Origin: Bacteroidales bacterium UBA3810
GTDB lineage: Bacteria; Bacteroidota; Bacteroidia; Bacteroidales; Paludibacteraceae
Length of the DNA stretch: 6,036 bases
Direction of reading: 5' to 3'
Assembly (NCBI GenBank): GCA_002368645.1
Contig: DFEE01000001.1
Location: 1-6,036 of the forward strand
In this document: one piece after another, positions 1-6,036 of the stretch
Layout of the letters: the number at the start of each line of letters is the position of its first letter
Numbering within the stretch: position 1 is the first letter of the stretch
Made by a program: the position numbers and the translations under genes
The notes under the pieces: model-generated
What the model was told of the DNA's origin: nothing
The model's database searches: none
What the model saw: only the letters and a program-made list of their open reading frames with translations

Positions 1-818
1 GCAGACGCATTACCACGATAGGCACTATTGTCACCCATGAACATCTCAGCATAGTTAGGCGAAAGCTCATAGGCGTCCATCACCTGTTGCGCATAGTAAG
101 CAGCAGAGTCCCATTGAGCAGTACCGGTATATACCTCCGCATTGAGGAAAGTACGCATCAGCAAGAAATCAGCAGCCGTTTTATCCACGCGATATTCATT
201 GGCCTTGGTAGCAGGAAGTAATGTCTTCAACTCATTCAACTCACCACAGAGCCAAGCATAAAGGTCTTTACGGGCAATCTGCTTCGGCAGGTCATTCGAC
301 AGCTCAATGCTGAAAGGCACATCTTGGAACATATCCAAGAGGTAATAATAGTTCAGCGCCCTTAACCAACGTACTTCTGCAACTTGTTGTTTCCAATTCT
401 CTACATCTTGATAAGAATCTATAAATAGGTTATAGATACGGATATTGATATACAGGCGGTAATAGAGTGCCTCTACCATATCATTATCCGGCGTCCAAGA
501 GAGGTTGTACAACTGGTTAACACCCGGGTCATTATACCAGATCCACCAGCAACCATCGGATGTAAACTCATTCAGATTCAATACCATACGGAATAGCGAA
601 GAGAAACCTTCATCAACTCCGGCTACATCACCATTGCCGGCAGGACCTTGCTGACCGGTCAAACCAAGGGTGGCATAGCACTTGTTGAACAGTGCTGCGG
701 TATCAGCCTTAGTCGAAGTATTGGGGTCAATAGGAGTAACATCCAAACTTTGCACACAAGCGGTAAGCCCGACAAAAGCCACTCCTAAAATAATGGATTT
801 AAAAATATTGGTTTTCAT
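1..818 (-). CDS. SusD/RagB-family outer-membrane lipoprotein, N-terminal part (runs off the window)
   Basis: This is the N-terminal 272 codons of a SusD-like nutrient-binding lipoprotein; the rest lies beyond base 1. SusD proteins sit on the cell surface as a hinged lid over the SusC channel and bind the incoming oligosaccharide or peptide. The start is ATG at 818-816. A lipoprotein signal follows, with K2 and K7, a hydrophobic stretch and the lipobox LTAC, giving lipidated Cys21. Family landmarks are the early helix with FNKCYATLGL, the LNEFTSDG segment followed by an aromatic run (WWIWY), AEVRWLRALNYYYLLDMF from about residue 147, then QDVPF, and a later LNAEVYTGTAQW segment. These match the TPR-like scaffold of SusD proteins, which usually have 450 to 650 residues, so roughly half is visible. 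It starts 21 nt after the SusC stop and has a good ribosome binding site. The ligand cannot be inferred. No frameshift was seen in the visible part. Confidence 0.95.
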   Translation of the reverse strand, partial: MKTNIFKSIILGVAFVGLTACVQSLDVTPIDPNTSTKADTAALFNKCYATLGLTGQQGPAGNGDVAGVDEGFSSLFRMVLNLNEFTSDGCWWIWYNDPGVNQLYNLSWTPDNDMVEALYYRLYINIRIYNLFIDSYQDVENWKQQVAEVRWLRALNYYYLLDMFQDVPFSIELSNDLPKQIARKDLYAWLCGELNELKTLLPATKANEYRVDKTAADFLLMRTFLNAEVYTGTAQWDSAAYYAQQVMDAYELSPNYAEMFMGDNSAYRGNAS

Positions 819-828
819 AATTTATTAA

Positions 829-834
829 TCTCCT
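829..834 (-). promoter_or_regulatory. Ribosome binding site of the SusD-like gene
   Basis: The minus strand reads AGGAGA here, 10 nt before the ATG at 818, inside the short gap after the SusC stop. It supports that start codon and independent initiation on the SusD-like gene. A purine-rich Shine-Dalgarno of this quality is notable because many Bacteroidota genes lack one, including the SusC and lipoprotein genes in this window. Confidence 0.65.
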
Positions 835-839
835 ATAAT

Positions 840-3800
840 TTAGAATGATACACTCGCACCAACGATAGTCGTCAAGCAACGCGGATAGATATTGTTATCT
901 ACACCGCTGAAGATTTCGGGGTCAAGTCCGGAATAACCGGAGATAACAAACGGGTTTTGCACCGTAGCGTAAATACGCGCCTTGACACTCGGATTCTTGG
1001 TAAAGCTATAACCCAAAGTGATGTTATCGCAGCGGAGGAACGAAGCATTCTCAACAAAGCGATCAGACCACGGATAGGTTGCCGAAGTGATATTGCTGGC
1101 AGGATTGTTGTTCGTAAAGCCGTCATTATACCAGAGATTAAAGCTATTAATCATCACATTGCGATACGTACCGGAAAGGTCGGTAATAGAAGTGACATTG
1201 TTAATAGCATTACTCATTAAGACACTATTATAAACATAGTTACCAATAGAAGCACGGAGGTTGAAACCGATATCGAAGTTGTAGAATTGGAACTTCATAT
1301 TGAGACCCATCGTTACATCCGGACTGGATTTGTGGTAGATATACTTATCGCCTTCATCGATTTTGCTATCCCCATTACGATCGCGGAACTGATAAACACC
1401 GTTCGCGTCTCTATAGGTCTCATACACATAGAAAGAATAAGCTGCTTCATTAATCTTATGTACTTGAACATTATTACCGGTACCATAAGCAATTCCTTCA
1501 CCCGTCGGAACAGGGATAGAGTCATACGCACCGGTATTGAGTTTGGTAATCCTATTTTGGTTCCAACCTACGTTGTAGCCAATATCCCAGCGGAAGTGTT
1601 TGCGGTCAATTGCAACTGCATTAACCGAGAATTCAACACCTTGGTTGGTAAGAGAACCGATATTGGAAACAACCTTATTACTAAAGTTAGTACCTACCGC
1701 GATATAGGTCTCGTTATTAATCAGGTCATTGGTGATACGGTAGTAGTAATCAAATGCACCGGTAATTCGACCCTTTAAGAATCCATAATCAAGACCGACA
1801 TTATAGGTCGTAGTCTTCTCCCAAGTCAGTTTTTCGTTATAAGCATTAGGTCTAATTGTGCCGGTAGGCGTCCCATTTACTGCGGGATAGTAAGCATGCG
1901 TATTACCTTGGTTATCCACATACGTAGCGAGGAAAGGATAGTCACCTTGCTTAATGTCTTGCTGACCGGTAATACCATAACCGGCACGGAGCTTCAACTC
2001 GGAAATCCAGTGAGCCTCTTGCATCCAAGGCTCTTCCTTAATCTTCCAACCTAAAGCAACAGATGGGAATACGCCCCAACGGTGATCCTTAGCGAAACGT
2101 GAAGAACCGTCACCGCGGACAGTAGCGGTAATCATATAGCGGTTAAGGGCGATATAATTAGCACGACCATAGAAAGATACAAGATAGTTCTCGGTCTTGA
2201 AGCTTGTCTCAGAGTGCCAGTTTGCATAAGGTTTACCGGCGAGAGAAACACCGTTCTCATCAACCAACGTCGTCGTTGGGCGATAGAAACCATCACTGTA
2301 GGACTGCTCGTCTCTTCTGAAATGCTGCCAGTCATAACCTGCCATAATATCGAAGTGATGATTCTCATTAAAGTCTTTATAGTATTGGATATATGCCGTA
2401 AAGAGGATATTGTACTTGGACTGATCGGACCAACTCTCAGTGCCATAATAATATGAACCCGGGAGCCAAGGCTGGATAGTAGTCCATTGCTTACCATAAG
2501 AGTAGTTAGCACCGAAATTAGCATGCAGGCGGAGGTCCTCAAAACCATGAATCTTATAATCAGCCTCCAAGTTACCTACAAAAGAACCGGAATGAGCACG
2601 GTCATTTTTGCCCATCAACTGTGCCAAGGGGTTACCGGTCGTATTGGTGGAACTGGTCGTCCATTCGGGATCAAAATATTCTGCCGAGCCGATGCCACCT
2701 TGCCAATAACCACCATAGGTACGATTGGCTTGCTCAAGAGCGGTGAGAGTAGCGGTGCCCAAACCTGCTTGAGCAGCACTGGCTTCGTTGAAATAAACAT
2801 CGTGAGTCGGGTCAATAGCTAAAGCAGAGCCGACTACATCAGCACTATAACGGTTGTAGCTATACATACCCTTCGCATTGAGGTTAAAACTCAAATGCTT
2901 GTCCAAGAAGGTCGGGCTTAAGCTGACAGCAGCGGTTACACGTTGCATATTAGAGGTCTTAATAGTACCGTCTTGATAGGTATAACCGAGTGAGAAACGG
3001 TAAGGCATATGCTTCGTACCACCGGTGATAGAGAAGTTATGGTCTGTACCGGGGGCTACTTGGAAAATATAGTCTTGCCAGTTCGTATTGGCAGTACCGA
3101 TTTTAGAGAGTTGCGCTGCGTTATGCCCGAGCGCAGTAGCATACATACGGAGTTGGTCACCGGTCATCACTTGCATGCGATTGGTGAGCGTACCGATAGA
3201 GACATTACCATCGTATTGGAACTTGGGTTTTGAACCGGTAGCACCTTTTTTGGTCGTAATGATAATAACACCGTTGGATGCACGAGAACCATAGATGGCA
3301 GTCGCAGAAGCGTCTTTCAAAACAGTCATGGACTCAATATCGTTCGGGTTAACCATTGCGAAACCGTTGGAAGCACCCTTAACGCCATCATTATCCATAG
3401 CCAAACCATCAATAATAATCAACGGGTCATTGGATGCTGACAGAGACGATCCACCACGGATACGGATAGTCGGCGCCGAACCAGGAGTACCACCACTGGA
3501 GGTCAGGTTAACACCGGCAATCTTACCGGACAACATGTCCTGCATGGAGGTGTTCAAACCTTTGTTCATTTCATCGGGCTTAATAGCCGTTACAGAACCG
3601 GTAGCATCATTTTTCTTAACGACGCCATAACCGACTACTACAACTTCGTCCAATTGCTCGGTGTCTTCACCCAATTTCACTTTCATAGTAGCGGAAGCAG
3701 GCAAAATCTGAGTCTTATAACCCATATAAGAGAACTCCAATTGGGCACCGGACTGAACATCTAATTCGAAATTACCGTCAAAATCGGTAATCGTACCATT

Positions 3801-3959
3801 GGATGTGCCTACTTCGACAACGTTAGCACCAATAATGGTTTCACCATTGGCAGCGTCAATAATAACACCTGTCACATGAACCTGCGCAAAAGCTATCATC
3901 CCTACGAATAGGAAGGCTGAGGCTAATGCTGTACGTAAAAAGTTTGTATTCGTTTTCAT
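840..3959 (-). CDS. SusC/RagA-family TonB-linked outer-membrane receptor
   Basis: This is a complete 1039-residue SusC-like TonB-dependent transporter, normal length for the family. It would form the outer-membrane barrel that imports substrate handed over by its SusD partner, driven by TonB-ExbBD. Residues 1-25 are a signal peptide ending AFA, with cleavage before Q26. Residues about 28-100 form the carboxypeptidase-regulatory-like beta domain (GVIIDAANGETIIGANV, then DGNF). The stretch EQLDEVVVVGYG at 101-112 marks the TonB-box region and plug entry. The plug runs to about 239 and closes with the family signature KDASATAIYGSRASNGVI, then ITTKKG. The remainder is the 22-strand barrel, with an acidic DRNGDSKIDEGD loop at 860-871 that resembles a calcium-binding loop, a GLDPE motif near the C-terminus, and a terminal Phe typical of outer-membrane barrels. 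The start is ATG at 3959 and the stop TAA at 842-840. The gene lies 24 nt after the upstream lipoprotein gene and 21 nt before the SusD-like gene, so all three are probably co-transcribed. Substrate specificity is unknown. Confidence 0.98.
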   Translation of the reverse strand: MKTNTNFLRTALASAFLFVGMIAFAQVHVTGVIIDAANGETIIGANVVEVGTSNGTITDFDGNFELDVQSGAQLEFSYMGYKTQILPASATMKVKLGEDTEQLDEVVVVGYGVVKKNDATGSVTAIKPDEMNKGLNTSMQDMLSGKIAGVNLTSSGGTPGSAPTIRIRGGSSLSASNDPLIIIDGLAMDNDGVKGASNGFAMVNPNDIESMTVLKDASATAIYGSRASNGVIIITTKKGATGSKPKFQYDGNVSIGTLTNRMQVMTGDQLRMYATALGHNAAQLSKIGTANTNWQDYIFQVAPGTDHNFSITGGTKHMPYRFSLGYTYQDGTIKTSNMQRVTAAVSLSPTFLDKHLSFNLNAKGMYSYNRYSADVVGSALAIDPTHDVYFNEASAAQAGLGTATLTALEQANRTYGGYWQGGIGSAEYFDPEWTTSSTNTTGNPLAQLMGKNDRAHSGSFVGNLEADYKIHGFEDLRLHANFGANYSYGKQWTTIQPWLPGSYYYGTESWSDQSKYNILFTAYIQYYKDFNENHHFDIMAGYDWQHFRRDEQSYSDGFYRPTTTLVDENGVSLAGKPYANWHSETSFKTENYLVSFYGRANYIALNRYMITATVRGDGSSRFAKDHRWGVFPSVALGWKIKEEPWMQEAHWISELKLRAGYGITGQQDIKQGDYPFLATYVDNQGNTHAYYPAVNGTPTGTIRPNAYNEKLTWEKTTTYNVGLDYGFLKGRITGAFDYYYRITNDLINNETYIAVGTNFSNKVVSNIGSLTNQGVEFSVNAVAIDRKHFRWDIGYNVGWNQNRITKLNTGAYDSIPVPTGEGIAYGTGNNVQVHKINEAAYSFYVYETYRDANGVYQFRDRNGDSKIDEGDKYIYHKSSPDVTMGLNMKFQFYNFDIGFNLRASIGNYVYNSVLMSNAINNVTSITDLSGTYRNVMINSFNLWYNDGFTNNNPASNITSATYPWSDRFVENASFLRCDNITLGYSFTKNPSVKARIYATVQNPFVISGYSGLDPEIFSGVDNNIYPRCLTTIVGASVSF

Positions 3960-3983
3960 TGTAATATAGATTTAGCCGTTAAG

Positions 3984-5147
3984 TTAGTTAAGAACCTCCT
4001 GATATTTGTAATCACCTATCTTAAGCGTTCCTTTGACGAGATCCAAATCACTGATAGAAATCGATGATGGTTTATTATCATCGGTCATGTAAACGAGTGA
4101 GAAGGACTTCTTGTTAAATAACGTACCATTGTAACCAAAGGTCCATTTAGAGAAAGAATATGCGGTATCTGACACAACCTCTTTCTTACTAAGGTCGCCT
4201 TCATAATAAGCACGTTCGTATTTACAATCAGAGAACTCATAATATCCTGTCGTAGGAGTATTTGCGTTACTTTCAACAATTAAAGAAGAGGTTACTACTT
4301 CACCTGCACCAAGGGTATCTTGAATAAGACGAATAATCGTATCGTTGTACGAACGCATATACACACAGTTATAGGTCGTATCCCCGCCGGTGAGGGGAAT
4401 ATTTATTTTCCTAACCTGAACAGTATCATATGTAACCTTACTTAAAGAAGCATCATGCTCTTTAACGATGTCAAAATTATCGTTAAACCATGCTATAGCC
4501 TCCTGTATCTCAGCTGATTGGAGCACAGCATTGACGGAATCGACAAATTCTCGACTCACTTTGACACCGGTTTTCTGCACAAAGGCGATGTAGGGAATGG
4601 TATCATACGTGGTGTCGATGTACAAATCTGTCAATTTGCTATATTTCCACGTATGGTTCGGGAACTCCTGCGCGAGAGCATACACGACATCAGCACGTGC
4701 GCCGGAAGGATGGGCTAAACCTTCAGGATCAACAATGGAATTGGCACTCCATTTCATCTTAGCTTGCTCACCATCCTCATACGTAATTGTGAGGTCAATA
4801 GCCAAATTTTGGTCGGTAAACTCGCCACGAGTCCACGTAAAATTCCGGGTTGACATGGTATAAGTTCCGTCAGCGCCATTAAAAACAACAACCCTGTAGG
4901 TACCGGTATTGTCAGCACCTTCGGTACCGCGTTTCAACGTGTACTCATACACAGTCGTTACAGAATTAACCGTATCAACAACGGTATACGAATAGGCAGT
5001 GGTATTTGATTGTTTGTTTACCAAATTGCCTTCCGCGATATCCATCATCGTTCCGGACAAATCCGTCTTGTCTTTACAAGAAACAAGAGCAACAGTAACA
5101 CCCATAAGAAGGAAGAATACTGTTTTACATTTCTTAAGTAAATTCAT
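3984..5147 (-). CDS. Unrecognised lipoprotein encoded upstream of susC
   Basis: I do not recognise this 387-residue protein. The start chosen is ATG at 5147-5145, because it gives a compact lipoprotein signal: MNLLKK, a hydrophobic stretch, then LVSC with lipidated Cys24. CKDK follows, and the charged residues after Cys loosely resemble the Bacteroidota surface-export signal, so the protein may face outward. An in-frame ATG at 5195 would add 16 residues and bury the signal, so it is less likely. The mature protein is rich in Thr, Tyr, Asp and Val in alternating patterns that suggest beta sheet (about residues 50-138 and 245-387). A more helical stretch lies between (about 195-235, with VNAVLQSAEIQEAIAWF). 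The two beta parts share a weak G-x-Y-x-(M/F)-S-x3-(F/Y) pattern at 94-103 and 301-310, hinting at duplication. The mature part has only two more cysteines, Cys261 and Cys308. The 24 nt gap to SusC indicates one operon, so an accessory role in binding or assembling the SusCD complex is likely but only inferred. Confidence 0.88.
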   Translation of the reverse strand: MNLLKKCKTVFFLLMGVTVALVSCKDKTDLSGTMMDIAEGNLVNKQSNTTAYSYTVVDTVNSVTTVYEYTLKRGTEGADNTGTYRVVVFNGADGTYTMSTRNFTWTRGEFTDQNLAIDLTITYEDGEQAKMKWSANSIVDPEGLAHPSGARADVVYALAQEFPNHTWKYSKLTDLYIDTTYDTIPYIAFVQKTGVKVSREFVDSVNAVLQSAEIQEAIAWFNDNFDIVKEHDASLSKVTYDTVQVRKINIPLTGGDTTYNCVYMRSYNDTIIRLIQDTLGAGEVVTSSLIVESNANTPTTGYYEFSDCKYERAYYEGDLSKKEVVSDTAYSFSKWTFGYNGTLFNKKSFSLVYMTDDNKPSSISISDLDLVKGTLKIGDYKYQEVLN

Positions 5148-5194
5148 GTTAGTTAGTTTAAAGTTGTTAATTATGTTAGTTATAAATATTCGCA
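5148..5194 (-). other. AT-rich leader with TAAC repeats before the lipoprotein-SusC-SusD operon
   Basis: These 47 nt separate the 62-residue gene from the lipoprotein start. On the minus strand they contain repeated TAAC units (ATAACTAACATAATTAACAA, then AAACTAACTAAC directly against the ATG). An AACTAACT word recurs in the gap between this lipoprotein gene and susC. No Shine-Dalgarno precedes the ATG. If the lipoprotein-SusC-SusD genes have their own promoter, this gap and the end of the preceding gene must hold it, but no convincing Bacteroidota promoter (TTTG, then TAnnTTTG) was found. There is also no hairpin that would end transcription from the kinase genes. Confidence 0.3.
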
Positions 5195-5383
5195 TCAAAA
5201 TGCCGGCACAGGCTCATGATAAATCTCCACAAACAAGTCACGGGCAGGCACTTCCTTCATGCCGCCACGGCCATCGCCTTGAGTAACCATTTCATTCTTC
5301 ATCGCCTTCTCTTTGAGCCAACGGTATTCGGCAAGTTTTAAGCCTTTCTGCAGCTCTTGTTGATATCTTTCATTATCGGGCAT
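5195..5383 (-). CDS. Small charged protein behind the zeta-like kinase, candidate partner/antitoxin
   Basis: This encodes 62 residues, from ATG at 5383 to TGA at 5197-5195. There is no signal peptide or membrane segment, so it is probably cytoplasmic. Residues about 3-32 look like one amphipathic, highly charged helix (ERYQQELQKGLKLAEYRWLK, then EKAMKNEM). A Gly-rich turn (GDGRGG, 36-41) and a short extended tail with KEVPARDLFVEI follow. It lies only 14 nt after the zeta-like kinase gene, on the same strand. The helix-plus-tail layout and this position agree with a small partner that binds the kinase, possibly an antitoxin, but that is inference: it does not obviously resemble the epsilon or PezA antitoxins, and in those systems the antitoxin gene normally comes first. 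It is likely real because of its spacing, its ordered composition and the lack of a better frame. Its TGA shares a base with an alternative ATG of the lipoprotein gene. Confidence 0.75.
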   Translation of the reverse strand: MPDNERYQQELQKGLKLAEYRWLKEKAMKNEMVTQGDGRGGMKEVPARDLFVEIYHEPVPAF

Positions 5384-5397
5384 ACCTTATTATATAT

Positions 5398-5976
5398 TTA
5401 TTGTACATTATTAAACTTCACCGCCACTTGATTCATGATACGGTCATACGTCACTTGGTCGTAAATAGCCTTATTATCCGCTACCACCCAACGCGGGTTC
5501 ATCGAGTTATCCACTAAAGTCCAACTATCCACACGATCTTTATAGAGCTCCTTAAAATTCTTTATTCCGGCATAATAACGTCTTATTATCACATCAGTAT
5601 CAATGCCATGCCCGCCACCGGCTTTGCGTGCCGCTACACGCTGAATCGCCATCTCGGGACTTGAGAGCCAGAAGAACAGAAGCGTCACCACATAACCTTT
5701 TTCATGAGCACGATCTACCAATCTTACATATGAGCGGGTAGAAAGTGTCGTCTCTATACTGAAACTGCTATTCTGCTCCAATAACTCCTCTATCCGCATC
5801 AACATAATCTTACCCGCAGCGATTGACATCTCCTCCCTATTGTAAGGGCTGAGTCCAAAAGCAATCGCATCGGCATTGACATATTCCTTACAATCCCATA
5901 TCTCCGGCAAAAGTGTTTTGGAAGCCGTAGTCTTACCGGCTCCATTACAACCTGCTATGATATAGAGAGTCTTCAC
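5398..5976 (-). CDS. Zeta-toxin-family P-loop kinase (AAA_33-like)
   Basis: This is a complete 192-residue P-loop phosphotransferase of the small zeta-toxin type. Residues 9-16, GCNGAGKT, are the Walker A loop. YVNADAIA at 32-39 supplies Asp36 at the place of the family's catalytic acidic residue. SFSIETTLSTRSY at 71-83 matches the conserved E-T-T-L substrate-side motif. LLFFWLSSPE (99-108) is a core strand and turn. RVAARKAGGGHGIDTDVIIR, then RYYAGIKNF (113-141), is the Arg-rich lid that closes on ATP. WTLVDNS at 152-158 is another family signature. Classical zeta toxins phosphorylate UDP-N-acetylglucosamine and block cell-wall synthesis; the substrate of this short bacteroidal branch is not known to me, so toxicity is unproven. 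The start is GTG at 5976, supported by AAGGA 9 nt upstream and by the protein beginning right before the first beta strand, as expected. The GTG directly follows the TAG of the upstream gene, and the 62-residue gene follows after 14 nt. Confidence 0.92.
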   Translation of the reverse strand: MKTLYIIAGCNGAGKTTASKTLLPEIWDCKEYVNADAIAFGLSPYNREEMSIAAGKIMLMRIEELLEQNSSFSIETTLSTRSYVRLVDRAHEKGYVVTLLFFWLSSPEMAIQRVAARKAGGGHGIDTDVIIRRYYAGIKNFKELYKDRVDSWTLVDNSMNPRWVVADNKAIYDQVTYDRIMNQVAVKFNNVQ

Positions 5977-6036
5977 CTACTCTTTTCCTTCTTTAATAAA
6001 GAACACAGCAGCAGCACCGACTATCAACAGGCAACC
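5977..6036 (-). CDS. C-terminal end of a probable membrane protein (partial)
   Basis: The minus-strand frame entering the window edge is open for 19 codons to TAG at 5979-5977 and encodes GCLLIVGAAAVFFIKEGKE. The first 14 residues are hydrophobic and small-residue rich, followed by a charged tail. That pattern fits the last transmembrane helix of a multi-pass transporter (DMT/EamA or MFS type), but nothing here identifies the family. It is supported by its exact junction with the GTG start of the zeta-like kinase, which implies translational coupling. A 19-codon open stretch could arise by chance, so the confidence is moderate. Confidence 0.55.
   Translation of the reverse strand, partial: GCLLIVGAAAVFFIKEGKE
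5986..5990 (-). promoter_or_regulatory. Ribosome binding site of the zeta-like kinase
   Basis: The minus strand reads AAGGA within GAAGGAAAAGAG, 9 nt before the GTG at 5976 and inside the last codons of the upstream gene. It is what decides the GTG start of the kinase, since the frame has no ATG close to the P-loop. Confidence 0.55.

Noticed and set aside
1287..1778. Plus-strand open frame of 163 codons, the longest on the plus strand
   Set aside because: It lies entirely antisense to the SusC-like gene, has no recognisable domain and an Ile-rich composition expected from the complement of barrel codons. The minus-strand gene explains the region.
2132..2548. Minus-strand 138-codon frame inside the SusC-like gene
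   Set aside because: It is an out-of-frame shadow of the barrel-coding sequence, with low-complexity Ser/Ile/Met/Arg composition and no family resemblance.
3295..3630. Plus-strand 111-codon frame opposite the SusC plug domain
   Set aside because: It is antisense to the most conserved part of SusC, and its Pro/Ala/Ile-rich translation is an artefact of that strand.
3995..4000. Perfect AGGAGG on the minus strand as a ribosome binding site for susC
   Set aside because: It lies 35 nt before the SusC ATG, within the last sense codons of the lipoprotein gene (CAG GAG GTT), and no start codon lies at a workable distance.
5148..5200. Rho-independent terminator between the kinase genes and the SusCD operon
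   Set aside because: No GC-rich inverted repeat followed by a T-run is visible on the minus strand, so read-through cannot be excluded.
5148..5235. Bacteroidota promoter (TTTG, about 20 nt, TAnnTTTG) upstream of the lipoprotein gene
   Set aside because: TTTG words occur at 5233-5230 and 5200-5197, but no TAnnTTTG-like element follows at the right distance; the best candidates match only four of six fixed bases.
4999..5286. Plus-strand 95-codon frame crossing the lipoprotein start
   Set aside because: It is antisense to the lipoprotein signal region and to the 62-residue gene, and shows no domain or ribosome binding site.

Overview
The window looks like Bacteroidota, most likely order Bacteroidales. 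The evidence is an adjacent SusC-like TonB-dependent receptor and SusD-like lipoprotein, a pairing that is a hallmark of the phylum, together with lipoproteins that have a short K-rich signal peptide followed by Cys. The genus cannot be fixed from this sequence. All real genes read on the minus strand, so the window runs 3' to 5' in coordinate order.

In transcription order: (i) 6036-5977, the last 19 codons of an unidentified protein ending in a hydrophobic segment; (ii) 5976-5398, a small zeta-toxin-like P-loop kinase whose GTG start directly abuts the stop of the previous gene; (iii) 5383-5195, a 62-residue charged protein of unknown function, 14 nt downstream of the kinase and a candidate partner or antitoxin; (iv) 5194-5148, an AT-rich leader with TAAC repeats; (v) 5147-3984, a 387-residue lipoprotein that I do not recognise; (vi) 3959-840, a full-length 1039-residue SusC-like outer-membrane receptor; (vii) 818 to beyond the window edge, a SusD-like lipoprotein with its C-terminal half missing from the window.

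Genes v to vii are tightly spaced (24 and 21 nt gaps) and probably form one operon for a nutrient uptake system at the outer membrane. SusC would be the TonB-powered channel, SusD the surface lid that captures ligand, and the upstream lipoprotein a probable accessory factor. The cargo (glycan, peptide or other) cannot be read from the sequence. No degradative enzyme, SusR/HTCS-type regulator or ECF sigma/anti-sigma pair lies in the window. Genes i to iii may be a separate unit: i and ii look translationally coupled, and ii and iii resemble a toxin-first toxin/partner pair.

No tRNA, rRNA, CRISPR array, insertion sequence or convincing terminator was seen. Apart from the short gaps described, the window is fully coding. 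The least described elements are the unknown lipoprotein placed before susC and the 62-residue protein behind the zeta-like kinase.
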